32,681 nucleotides of DNA from Thermoleophilia bacterium (GTDB lineage: Bacteria; Actinomycetota; Thermoleophilia; RBG-16-64-13), in assembly GCA_017882525.1 (NCBI GenBank), contig JADGPI010000013.1:1-32681 (forward strand). The letters are read 5' to 3'. A program made the translations under genes and the position numbers. This document shows, piece after piece, positions 9,202 to 18,163 of this stretch (positions within the stretch are counted from its first letter, which is position 1; each line of letters opens with the position of its first letter). Under the pieces are notes generated by a model. That model did not search any database. It worked only from the letters and a program-made list of their open reading frames with translations, and was not told the DNA's origin.

Positions 9202-11300
9202 TGCGCACCCCCCGCCGACAGCTGGATTCTCGCGTCCGCCGCCACCGATTCGTCGCCGAAAACTCCCACGATGAAGGGGTTGATGTCCAGCTCGGCGATC
9301 TGCGGAAAGTCGGTGACCAGCTGGCTTATGCGCTGAAGAGCCTCGCCGATGGCCGACAGGTTCACGCCGGCCTCCCCACGCACCCCCTCCAGCAGTTTGT
9401 ACGATCTCGTGCCCATCAGCATCTGCATGGCTTCCTCTGACGTGATGGGAGCCAGGTGGAAGGTGACGTCCTTCATGACCTCCACGAAGATGCCGCCCAA
9501 GCCGAACATGAGCATGGGCCCGAATTGCGGGTCGCGTGTCATCCCGAGGATCACCTCGCGCCCCTTAGGCACCATGTGCTCCAGGTAGACGCCTTCCAGC
9601 ATCGCCTCCGGAGCTTTTCTTCCGATCCGGAGCATCATGAGCTCGAACGCATCGGCAACCTCTTGGGCGCTGCTGAGGAAGAGCTTCACGCCCCCGATAT
9701 CCGATTTATGGATGATATCCGGCGAGACGATCTTCATGGCCAGCGGGTAGCCGATCCGCGGAGCGGCATCGACGGCTTCCTCCACGGTAGACACGAGGCG
9801 GCCGTCCGGCACGCAGAAGTCGTAAGCCTGAAGGATCTCCTTGGCTTTGACCTCACCCACATAGAGGCGGCCCGTTCGGAGTTGTCTTGAGATGATCCGA
9901 TCCACGCGCTTGCGGTTCACCGGGAACCGGGTGACGACGCGAGGCGGGCGACGGCGCCAAGCCCCGTAATCGACCATAGCCTTGAGCGCTGCGACGGCAC
10001 GCTCCGGCGACGGGTAGTCGGGCAAGTTCGACGCCACCAGTTCTTCGCGGCCCGGCATGACGTCCTCACCGCCCATGAACGAAGCCAGCAGGGGCTTCTC
10101 GCCCCGCGCGCGCTTGGCGATCTCTCTCGCCGTCTCGAGAGGCTTGGTCATGGCCTGGGGCGTGAGGATGACGATGATGGCGTCCACATCCGGGTCGGCC
10201 TGGGCTGCCTCGACAGCCGCGGCGTACCGCTCGGGGTCGGCGTCTCCGAGGACGTCGATGGGGTTACCCACGCTGGCAGCGGCCGGGAGTTTTAGACGGA
10301 GCGCGGTGGCCGTGCCCGGATGAAGCGTGGCCACCCTCATGCCCGAGTGCTCGACGGCGTCCGCGGCCATGATGCCCGGGCCACCCGCGTTAGTGATGAT
10401 AGCGACGCGGTCGCTCGCCGGGATGGGTTGCATGGCCAAAGCGGTGGCGTAGTCGAACAGCGCCTCGAAGCTCTCAGCCCGGATGACGCCCGCGCGCTTG
10501 AAAGCGGCCCCGTAGGCGATGTCGGCTCCCGCCAGAGCTCCGGTGTGAGAGGACGCCGCCTTCGACCCGGCAGTAGTCGTCCCGGTCTTGAGGATGACGA
10601 CGGGCTTGATAGCGGCCACAGATTCGGCGACACGCACGAACTCGTCGCCTGAGGCGATGCTCTCCAGGTAACCCACGACGACCTTCGTGTCGTCGTCATC
10701 TGCAAAGGCCGCCAAGAAGTCGGTCTCGTCGAGGTCGGCCTTGTTACCGATGGAGAGGAGGGTGGCAAGGCCCATCTTGCGGGACGCGGCCCAGTCCAAG
10801 ATCGCCGTGCACAGCGCGCCGGACTGCGATAGGACGGAGATGCCGCCCGGTTCGGGCATGTAACTCGCAAAAGAAGCATTCATCTTGTGGTGCGTGTTGA
10901 TCAGGCCCAGGCAGTTAGGACCCATGACGCGCGCGCCATGGGACCGAGCCAGCTCGGTGATCTCCCGCTCGAGCGCGGCGCCTTCCTTACCCGTCTCCTT
11001 GAAGCCGGCGGTGATGATCGTTATCGCCTTGGCCCCCGCCCGGAGCGAGCTGATCACCGCCTCTCTCACCGTCGCCGTGGGCACAGAGATGACGCTCATC
11101 TCGATGGGCTTTCCGTACTCTTCGAGGCTGGTGTAGAGCTTATGCCCCAGAATCTCACCGCCTGACGGGTTGACGGGCACGATGTCCCCCTCGAACCCTC
11201 CCTTGATGAGGTTCGCGGCGATCTCGTACCCGACCTTGCCAGGAGTCCGTGACGCCCCCATCACTGCGACAGTCTTAGGATAGAGAAGAGACTCAAGCAT
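9198..11300 (-). CDS. acetate--CoA ligase (ADP-forming), fused alpha-beta
   Basis: CoA-binding domain (VMGASRTPGKVGYEI), succinyl-CoA ligase-like domain (GPNCLGLINTHHKMNASFA, SQSGALCTAILDWA) and C-terminal ATP-grasp (GYPLAMKIVSPDIIHKSDIGGVKL); overlaps the next gene by 4 nt (ATGA). Confidence 0.94.
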   Translation of the reverse strand: MLESLLYPKTVAVMGASRTPGKVGYEIAANLIKGGFEGDIVPVNPSGGEILGHKLYTSLEEYGKPIEMSVISVPTATVREAVISSLRAGAKAITIITAGFKETGKEGAALEREITELARSHGARVMGPNCLGLINTHHKMNASFASYMPEPGGISVLSQSGALCTAILDWAASRKMGLATLLSIGNKADLDETDFLAAFADDDDTKVVVGYLESIASGDEFVRVAESVAAIKPVVILKTGTTTAGSKAASSHTGALAGADIAYGAAFKRAGVIRAESFEALFDYATALAMQPIPASDRVAIITNAGGPGIMAADAVEHSGMRVATLHPGTATALRLKLPAAASVGNPIDVLGDADPERYAAAVEAAQADPDVDAIIVILTPQAMTKPLETAREIAKRARGEKPLLASFMGGEDVMPGREELVASNLPDYPSPERAVAALKAMVDYGAWRRRPPRVVTRFPVNRKRVDRIISRQLRTGRLYVGEVKAKEILQAYDFCVPDGRLVSTVEEAVDAAPRIGYPLAMKIVSPDIIHKSDIGGVKLFLSSAQEVADAFELMMLRIGRKAPEAMLEGVYLEHMVPKGREVILGMTRDPQFGPMLMFGLGGIFVEVMKDVTFHLAPITSEEAMQMLMGTRSYKLLEGVRGEAGVNLSAIGEALQRISQLVTDFPQIAELDINPFIVGVFGDESVAADARIQLSAGGAQ

Positions 11301-11846
11301 TTAGTTATCCACGTCCTCTCAAGACGACCATGGCCTCTGAGTCCATGCTTACGCTAATCGCAATCAATTTCGAATAAAAGATGATTATACCCAACGCGCC
11401 GGAGACTCTGCCGCACCTGGAGTTCGCGCACCGCCTCCATCAAACACGGGCCGCCGACGGTATGGTGCCTCTATTTGTGCCCGTTAGTCTCTCATCCGGT
11501 AGGCCGCCTGACCTGCACCCACCGATGACCACGGACGACCCTTGCGTGGGCGCTTCTGCCCCGCAAGGAGGTTTGCCGCGACCGCACGAACGGTTCTCTA
11601 GGAAACCTTAGCCTGCGTCTCCTCCCTGCCCATCGTGGTCGACCCCCCCGCGCTTGGGCAAGTGCCGCGAGCAAACGCTCTCGGCCACCTGAGGCGATGT
11701 TCGATTGAATGACCTTGACATTCTACCTTCCAGGACGGTCTTCTCCAGAGGTTCCGGTCTGCTCGCGGATCCACTCTGGTGGGTTCCGGCCTAAGCCAGA
11801 TAGAATAGGCCAAATCGGCGAGTCCGTCGAGACTGGAGGCCGGCTC

Positions 11847-13061
11847 TTGCCAAAGGCGCTCAGAGGTTTAGCCGCATGCCTCGGCGTCCTCGCTGTCTGC
11901 GTGCCGCTGGTTCTGTGGTGTGCGTCGCCCGCGGACCCAGGCACGACTTCTGCCTCGTCGACTGTGGCCTCTGCGGTCAAGATCAGGATCGCGGCCGTCG
12001 GGGATGTGCTCACCCACCTGCAGATCATCGACTCGGCTCGCGATTACCGCACCGGCGGCTACGACTTCGCGCCTATTTTCGCCCCGATAGCGCCCTATCT
12101 GTCAGCGGCTGACTACACGATCGCCAACCTCGAGACTAGGCTGGCCGGCGCCGGAGAGGGCTTCAGCGGCTATCCCCTGCTGAACAGCCCGGATGAGTTG
12201 GCCGCCGGCTTGAAAAGCGCTGGGATCGACCTGCTGGCCACCGCGAACAATCACAGCCTGGACCAAGGCTGGGAGGGTGTGCTGGCCACGCTCGACACGG
12301 TCGAGGCCGCCGGACTTGCCCACGTGGGCACCTATCGGTCGCAGGAGGAGCGGGACGTCCCGTTCGTGGTCGGGGTGAGCGGCATAAAGCTTGCCTTTCT
12401 CAACTACACGGCCGAAACCAACGGTCTTCCGCTCCCCCGGGGGCGGGAGTTCGCGGTGGGCGTTCTGGACCCATTGACCGTGGCCGGCGACGTGCGTGCG
12501 GCGCGGGCCCGCGGGGCGGAGCTGGTGATTGCGATTCTTCACTACGGCAATGAATACGCGAGGATCCCCAGCGGCTCGCAAGTGAAGGTGTCTGAGCAAT
12601 TGCTGGCAGCTGGCGTGGATGCCATCATCGGCTCGCATCCGCACGTGGTCGAGCCGATCGAGCGAGTCCTCGACTCAAGCGATCCTTGGGCAGCAGGAAA
12701 GTTCGTCGCCTACTCATTGGGCAATTTCATCTCCGGGCAGCGCTGGCGATACTCCGATAGTGGGATCGTGCTCTATCTCGACATAGAGAAGGACCGAAGT
12801 GGAGTTCGGATCACCGGGGTAGAGTACCTCCCCATCTACGTAGAGCGCGGTGAGGCGGACGGACGGGTGCAATACCGCGTGGTCCCGGTGGTGCTGGGGC
12901 CGGCACCGGTGAGTGACCTGACTGTCACGGCCGACATACGGGCACGGATGGATCAGGTGTGGGAGGAGCTTCACGCTCTTCTCGATCGGCCGGAGGACCA
13001 CATCCAGGCTCTTGACCCGGCGAAACTAGGCCTGCCTTCGCTGCTCGTTCCCGCGACATAG
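11847..13061 (+). CDS. CapA/PgsA-family protein (poly-gamma-glutamate synthesis-like), membrane anchored
   Basis: IRIAAVGDVLTH, ANLETRLAG, ANNHSLDQGWEGV, IGSHPHVVEPIE, YSLGNFISGQ motifs; N-terminal hydrophobic segment; in-frame TTG at 11847 with GGAGG upstream preferred over ATG 11709. Confidence 0.88.
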   Translation: MPKALRGLAACLGVLAVCVPLVLWCASPADPGTTSASSTVASAVKIRIAAVGDVLTHLQIIDSARDYRTGGYDFAPIFAPIAPYLSAADYTIANLETRLAGAGEGFSGYPLLNSPDELAAGLKSAGIDLLATANNHSLDQGWEGVLATLDTVEAAGLAHVGTYRSQEERDVPFVVGVSGIKLAFLNYTAETNGLPLPRGREFAVGVLDPLTVAGDVRAARARGAELVIAILHYGNEYARIPSGSQVKVSEQLLAAGVDAIIGSHPHVVEPIERVLDSSDPWAAGKFVAYSLGNFISGQRWRYSDSGIVLYLDIEKDRSGVRITGVEYLPIYVERGEADGRVQYRVVPVVLGPAPVSDLTVTADIRARMDQVWEELHALLDRPEDHIQALDPAKLGLPSLLVPAT

Positions 13062-13209
13062 GGCAGGCTGCAACGGGGGTGACGCTTTCTCCCGCTGGTA
13101 GTCCGCCGGCCTCCAGGGGGCCCGGGGGCGACCTCGCGAGGGCCGCCGCAAGCCACACGCGGGGTACTTGTGAAGCAGCTCGCAGGCGCGCCACCTGGGG
13201 AAATCCCTA

Positions 13210-13218
13210 TGGTAGACT
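13210..13218 (+). promoter_or_regulatory. candidate extended -10 promoter for the 13249-21787 gene run
   Basis: TGG-TAGACT (TGnTAnAnT-like) about 30 nt upstream of the ATG; no convincing -35. Confidence 0.3.
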
Positions 13219-13248
13219 CAGACGCGCTTTTCTGTGAAAGGAGCGAGC

Positions 13249-14526
13249 ATGCAGGATAATCTTGACGATGGTCTTCCCCTGCGACCGACGCATAAGGGTC
13301 CTTTGCAGGTAAAAATAGATGACACCACACTCCGGGACGGGGAACAGACCGCGGGAGTGGTGTTCGCGAACGAAGAGAAGATACGCATCGCCAAGCTGCT
13401 CGATCAGGTGGGGATCTACCAGATCGAGGCTGGCATCCCCACGATGGGTGGCTCTGAAAAAGAGGCCATCAAGCAGATCGCCGCAATGGATCTCAACTGC
13501 AGCGTTCTTGCTTGGAACCGCGCCGTGGTCTCAGACGTGCAGGACTCCATCGATTGCGGGGTGGACGCCGTAGCCATCTCCATGTCTGCGTCGGACATCC
13601 ACATCGAGCACAAGCTCCGTCAGAATCGGGAGTGGGTGCTCGACAAGGTACGGCAGGCAACGCTTTTCGCGAAAGAGCACAACGTCTATGTGTCGGTGAA
13701 CGCGGAGGATGCTTCACGCGCGGACATGGAGTTCCTGCTGAAGTTTGCGCGCACGGCGAAGGATGCCGGGGCGGACCGGCTGCGTTTTTGCGACACTCTT
13801 GGGATTCTCGATCCCTTCAATACGTACATGAAGATCAAGACGCTCATAGACGTTACGGGCATGGACGTCGAGATGCACACGCATAATGACTTCGGCATGG
13901 CCACCGCGAACGCCATCGCCGGAGTCAAGGCCGGCGCGCGGTACGTCAACACCACCGTGAACGGCCTGGGCGAGCGCGCCGGCAACGCTGCGCTCGAAGA
14001 ATTCGTCATGGCCATGAAGTACGTCGGCGGCTTCGACCTGCATCTGCACACCGATCGCTTTCGGGAACTGTCGGAGTACGTAGCTCACGCCTCCAACCGC
14101 CCCATCCCCACCTGGAAGCCCATCGTGGGCGCCAACCTTTTCGTCTACGAGAGCGAGAATCGCGCTTCGGCGGCTCTCAAGGACTCCCTCACGTATGAGG
14201 TGTTCCCGCCCGAAGAGGTGGGACTGCAGCGCGCGTTCATGCTCGGCAAGTACTCCGGGGTGGAGACCCTCAAGGTCAAACTAGCGGAGTACAAGCTCAA
14301 GGCGACTGACGCCGAGGCTGCCGTTCTCACCATGCGCATCCGCTCTCGGAGTATCGCGCTGAAACGCGCGCTTTTTGACGAGGAGCTGCTGGATATCTAC
14401 CGCTCCGAGATCGAGAACGTCCGTGAAGAGGTCCGGGACTCTGGGCGCGACGGCAGGGACATGGTCGCGGTGGCCGCCGCGGACGCAGCGGCCTCGTTGG
14501 CGGAGGTTGTCGATGATCAATCCTAG
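13249..14526 (+). CDS. homocitrate synthase / Re-citrate synthase / isopropylmalate synthase family protein, copy 1 (C-terminal catalytic motif degenerate)
   Basis: DDTTLRDGEQTAGV, IEAGIPTMGG, AWNRA, HTHNDFGMATANA, NTTVNGLGERAGNAALEE; AAAGGAG before ATG 13249; HESGIHxDG position reads YESENRASA. Confidence 0.93.
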   Translation: MQDNLDDGLPLRPTHKGPLQVKIDDTTLRDGEQTAGVVFANEEKIRIAKLLDQVGIYQIEAGIPTMGGSEKEAIKQIAAMDLNCSVLAWNRAVVSDVQDSIDCGVDAVAISMSASDIHIEHKLRQNREWVLDKVRQATLFAKEHNVYVSVNAEDASRADMEFLLKFARTAKDAGADRLRFCDTLGILDPFNTYMKIKTLIDVTGMDVEMHTHNDFGMATANAIAGVKAGARYVNTTVNGLGERAGNAALEEFVMAMKYVGGFDLHLHTDRFRELSEYVAHASNRPIPTWKPIVGANLFVYESENRASAALKDSLTYEVFPPEEVGLQRAFMLGKYSGVETLKVKLAEYKLKATDAEAAVLTMRIRSRSIALKRALFDEELLDIYRSEIENVREEVRDSGRDGRDMVAVAAADAAASLAEVVDDQS

Positions 14527-15712
14527 GCTGGTCAAATCCTGGTCTTTCGAGTCGCAGTTCGAAGGCGGCGGCGAGTCCGTCTTTCTTGTCGATAACACGT
14601 TGCGAGATGGCGACCAGACCGCAGGTGTAGTTTTCGCTACCACTGAGAAGGTCAGGATCGCCAGGCTGCTGAGCGAGATCGGTGTGCACGAGATGGAGAC
14701 CGGCAGCCCGTGGCTGTGCCCGGAAGAGCGGGACGCCATGGCTGAGATCTGCTCGCTCGGCCTCGCCACAAAATGCCTCGGTTTTTGCCGGGCGGATCCT
14801 GAGGACATAGCCTGGGCCAAAGAGTGTGGAGTGGACGGCGTCGTCATCTCCAGCAGCACGTCCCGGATCCACATTGAGAAGAAATACGGGCAGTCGAAGC
14901 AGTGGGTGTTGGACCGGGTCAGGGAGGCCGCGGAAGCCGCCAAGGATATGGGCCTGCCGTTCGTGGTGTCGGCGGAGGATGCATCGCGCACCAACATGGA
15001 GTTCTTGCTCCACTACGCAGCTCACGCGGAGGAATTGGGAGCATCTCGCTTCCGTTTCTGCGACTCGCTCGCCGTGCTCGATCCCTTCACCGCCTTCCAG
15101 CAGGTGCAGACGATCCTCCAGGCGATCAATCTGGACGTGGAAGTCCACTGCCACAACGATTTCGGCATGGCCACAGCTAACAGTATCGCCGGGTATCGTG
15201 CCGGCGCGCGGTACATCACGGCATCGGTGAACGGCCTCGGCGAACGGACGGGCAATGCCGCTCTCGAAGAGGTGGTAATGGCTCTGAAGCATCTTGACGG
15301 GCTTGACTTAGGCATCGCCACCGCTCGCTTCCGTGAAGTCTCGGAGTACGTGGCGCGCGCTTCCAGCCGCGCCATCCCGGTGTGGAAAGCGATCGTGGGC
15401 ACGAACGTGTTCGCTCACGAGTCGGGGATCCATGCGGACGGGGTCATCAAGAACCCGCTCACCTACGAAGTCTTCAGCCCGGACGAGGTGGGGCTCACCC
15501 GGCAACTGGTGGTTGGCAAGCACTCTGGGAGCCGCACCATCCAGTACAAGTTTCGGGAGTTCGGGATCGATTTATCGGACGAAGAGTCAAACATGATCCT
15601 CTCCGAGGTGCGGCGGATCGCGATCGACCTAAAACGGGCGCTCTTCGACAAAGAGCTTGTTTACATCTACCAAGACCTTATACTGAGTAGCCAGCAGCAA
15701 GCGACTGACTGA
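14513..15712 (+). CDS. homocitrate synthase / Re-citrate synthase / isopropylmalate synthase family protein, copy 2 (barrel motifs variant)
   Basis: VDNTLRDGDQTAGV, HCHNDFGMATANS, VNGLGERTGNAALEE, FAHESGIHADGVIKN, GKHSGS; GGAGG before ATG 14513, overlapping copy 1 by 14 nt. Confidence 0.93.
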   Translation: MINPRLVKSWSFESQFEGGGESVFLVDNTLRDGDQTAGVVFATTEKVRIARLLSEIGVHEMETGSPWLCPEERDAMAEICSLGLATKCLGFCRADPEDIAWAKECGVDGVVISSSTSRIHIEKKYGQSKQWVLDRVREAAEAAKDMGLPFVVSAEDASRTNMEFLLHYAAHAEELGASRFRFCDSLAVLDPFTAFQQVQTILQAINLDVEVHCHNDFGMATANSIAGYRAGARYITASVNGLGERTGNAALEEVVMALKHLDGLDLGIATARFREVSEYVARASSRAIPVWKAIVGTNVFAHESGIHADGVIKNPLTYEVFSPDEVGLTRQLVVGKHSGSRTIQYKFREFGIDLSDEESNMILSEVRRIAIDLKRALFDKELVYIYQDLILSSQQQATD

Positions 15713-15770
15713 GCCCGAAGGCGCGCGATGCCGCCTAGTCAGACGAGTTCCCGACCCGCGCTGGTCTGCC

Positions 15771-17051
15771 TTGGGCGGCGGGTTGTGGTGCGTCAACCAG
15801 GGGACGACTTTGGGGGGGATCTTGGGACACGAAGGCGGGACCAGCCGCGGGAATGGTGGAGGTCACGGCGCCTCGCCGGACATCCCGAAGGGCAGTGGAG
15901 CCTCCACCAGCGCACCCAGGTCGCTTTTCATCACCAACGACTTCCCGCCTCGCATAGGTGGCGCGCAATCGTACTACTGGGGCCTTATTCAGCTGCTTGA
16001 CCCGTCAGAGGTAGTCGTAGTGGCGCCGGACCAGCCGGGCGGGCAGGCATTCGATCGTACTCATCCCTATCGGGTGGTCCGCTACCCGCTTCAACAACTT
16101 GGTCCCACGAGGGGCCTCTTACGCGTAGCCTTGCAGCTGATTGAGGACTTCGACGTGGAAGTCGTACAGTTCGGCCATCCCTTGCCGACTGGGCTACTCG
16201 GGCCGATGCTCAAGAAGCGGACCGGGGTGCCTTATCTCGTCTTTCTAGGGGGAGCCGAACTCACGCTACCGGGCGCGATGCCGGTGTCCGGGACCGCATT
16301 GCGACACGTTCTGACGAATGCCGCGATGATGTTGGCGGTGAGCGACTATACGGCCAAAGCGGCCTCGAGGCAGGTCAAAGGGACGGTCCCCGCAGTCACC
16401 ATGCGTCCGGCCATCGACGGAGCTTTCAACCTTCCCCTTTCTCTAGACAAGGTGCAGGCAAAGGGGCAACTCGGAATCGACGGGCCGCTCGTGATCTGCG
16501 TGGGCCGTCTGATTCCCCGGAAAGGCCAGGACAGGCTCATAGAGTCGCTTGCTCTGCTCAGCGGCGCGTTTCCCGATCTTCACCTTGCGATAGTCGGCAG
16601 CGGCCGTACCGCTGAGCACCTGCGAAAGCTGGCCGCGAGTCTCGGTGTGGAGAAACGTTTGCACCTGACCGGAGCTTTGGCCATGGACGAGTTGAAGGTA
16701 TGGATGACGGCGTCAGACGTCTTCGCTTCGCCATGCCGTAGTCGCTGGGCCGGCCTCGAAGTGGAAGGCTTCGGCCTCGTGTTCGCGGAGGCTGCGCTCG
16801 CCGGCCTGCCTGTGCTCGCCGGCCATTCCGGCGGAGCACCGGAAAGCGTCAAGAACGGTGAAACGGGGATCGTTGCACTGGGGTATTTCAAGGAGGAAGT
16901 AGCGGAAGCTCTCGGTCGTCTGCTCTCGCTCAGTCCCGACGCTCGCGCGGCGATGGGCCGGCGCGCTAGGGAGTTCACGCTCGCGCGGCATGCCCCTGAG
17001 GTCGTCGCTGAGCGGTACAGGGAGGCGCTGACGAGGGTGGCAAAGGGTTGA
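15771..17051 (+). CDS. glycosyltransferase family 4, PimB'-like (start uncertain)
   Basis: ITNDFPPRIGGAQSYYWGL, VGRLIPRKGQDRLIE, CRSRWAGLEVEGFGLVFAEAALAGLPVLAGHSGGAPESV; first ~45 codons low-complexity, TTG start doubtful. Confidence 0.9.
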   Translation: MGGGLWCVNQGTTLGGILGHEGGTSRGNGGGHGASPDIPKGSGASTSAPRSLFITNDFPPRIGGAQSYYWGLIQLLDPSEVVVVAPDQPGGQAFDRTHPYRVVRYPLQQLGPTRGLLRVALQLIEDFDVEVVQFGHPLPTGLLGPMLKKRTGVPYLVFLGGAELTLPGAMPVSGTALRHVLTNAAMMLAVSDYTAKAASRQVKGTVPAVTMRPAIDGAFNLPLSLDKVQAKGQLGIDGPLVICVGRLIPRKGQDRLIESLALLSGAFPDLHLAIVGSGRTAEHLRKLAASLGVEKRLHLTGALAMDELKVWMTASDVFASPCRSRWAGLEVEGFGLVFAEAALAGLPVLAGHSGGAPESVKNGETGIVALGYFKEEVAEALGRLLSLSPDARAAMGRRAREFTLARHAPEVVAERYREALTRVAKG

Positions 17052-18163
17052 GTGACAAGCGCAAGAAACCATCGCTGGTGACAGAGCTCGGGGAGCCGCA
17101 CACCGCAGGGGAGGAAAACGGCGGTCGGCCGGTCGGTGTCGGCGATGACGGCCTAGGCCAGGGCGTCATGCGGTGGTGGCGATTGGCGATCGGGCTCATG
17201 GCCGGCCTCGCCGCCGGGGCGGCGGTCATAGTGATCGCGGGATCCCGCATTGGACCGCAGATAGCCAAGGTGCACCTGGCGGGAGAGCAACTCGGGTATG
17301 TGGCTCTGGCCGGCGTTTGTCTTGTTGTGGTCCTTCTCAGCGATGCATTCTCGCTCGTGGCCATGGCTCGTGCGCTCTGTCCCACGTCCTCGTCCAGGGG
17401 AGTCTTCGGTGTGGCGCTTGAATCTCACCTGGTGGGCGGCGCCACCTCGTTTGGCGGGCTTGAGATCCCATACCAGGTGGTGCGGCTGAGGCGCTCTGGC
17501 CTCAGCTCTTCTCAGGCCACGTCCGCGGTTCTGGGAAAAGGCATGATCCATACCTCGCTGCTCGCCATCGTGGCCGCCGTGGCCCTGGTGCCGGCTCTTG
17601 GCACGGCATTGACTCCACTCGAACGATGGGTTTTGATCGGCGTCATCCTGGGAGTCATCGCCGTATGGGCCGGGATCACTCTTTGGACCCACCGGCCGGT
17701 GGGAATGCGGTTGGTGCCCCGACGTCTGAAAAAGTACGTGGCTTCCTTCCGCGAAGCGAATCTGGTGCTGCTCCACACCGGATGGAGGGCCATCCTCATC
17801 ATGGTGGCGCTGCAGGCAGTCTACTGGGTGGCGATGTTTGCCATCATCCCGCTGATCTTGCTTGCCCTGGGGTGGCGGGGCTCGATTCTCCACGTGATCG
17901 TGGCGCAGGCGGCTCTGCAGGTGATCATGCCGTTCTCGCCTCTCCCGGGCGGAGCCGGCATAGCCGAACTGGGATACCTGGGCCTCATCGGTGCGTCGGT
18001 CCCGACAGACATCCGAGTGGTGAGTCTCCTCCTGTGGCGGGTGGCCACCTGGCTCATACCTATGGCTCTTGGAGCTTTGGTGATCGGGATCCGGGTGGCT
18101 ACGAGTAAAGGAAGGACTCAGCGGGTGAGACATCGCGAGGTTTCTCGTGTCACCACTGAATAG
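17048..18163 (+). CDS. flippase-like integral membrane protein (lysylphosphatidylglycerol synthase TM region / UPF0104 family)
   Basis: Polytopic; VGGATSFGGLEIPYQVVRLRRSGLSSSQATSAVLGKG and MPFSPLPGGAGIAELGYLGL match the family; overlaps the preceding gene by 4 nt. Confidence 0.85.
   Translation: MSDKRKKPSLVTELGEPHTAGEENGGRPVGVGDDGLGQGVMRWWRLAIGLMAGLAAGAAVIVIAGSRIGPQIAKVHLAGEQLGYVALAGVCLVVVLLSDAFSLVAMARALCPTSSSRGVFGVALESHLVGGATSFGGLEIPYQVVRLRRSGLSSSQATSAVLGKGMIHTSLLAIVAAVALVPALGTALTPLERWVLIGVILGVIAVWAGITLWTHRPVGMRLVPRRLKKYVASFREANLVLLHTGWRAILIMVALQAVYWVAMFAIIPLILLALGWRGSILHVIVAQAALQVIMPFSPLPGGAGIAELGYLGLIGASVPTDIRVVSLLLWRVATWLIPMALGALVIGIRVATSKGRTQRVRHREVSRVTTE

Noticed and set aside
11381-11611. 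76-aa ORF in the ACS/CapA intergenic region
   Set aside because: No RBS, Pro-rich composition, no similarity recognised; better treated as intergenic
11880-11940. Lipobox in the CapA-like protein
   Set aside because: LVLWC has Trp at -1, which does not fit the lipobox consensus; a simple membrane anchor is more likely
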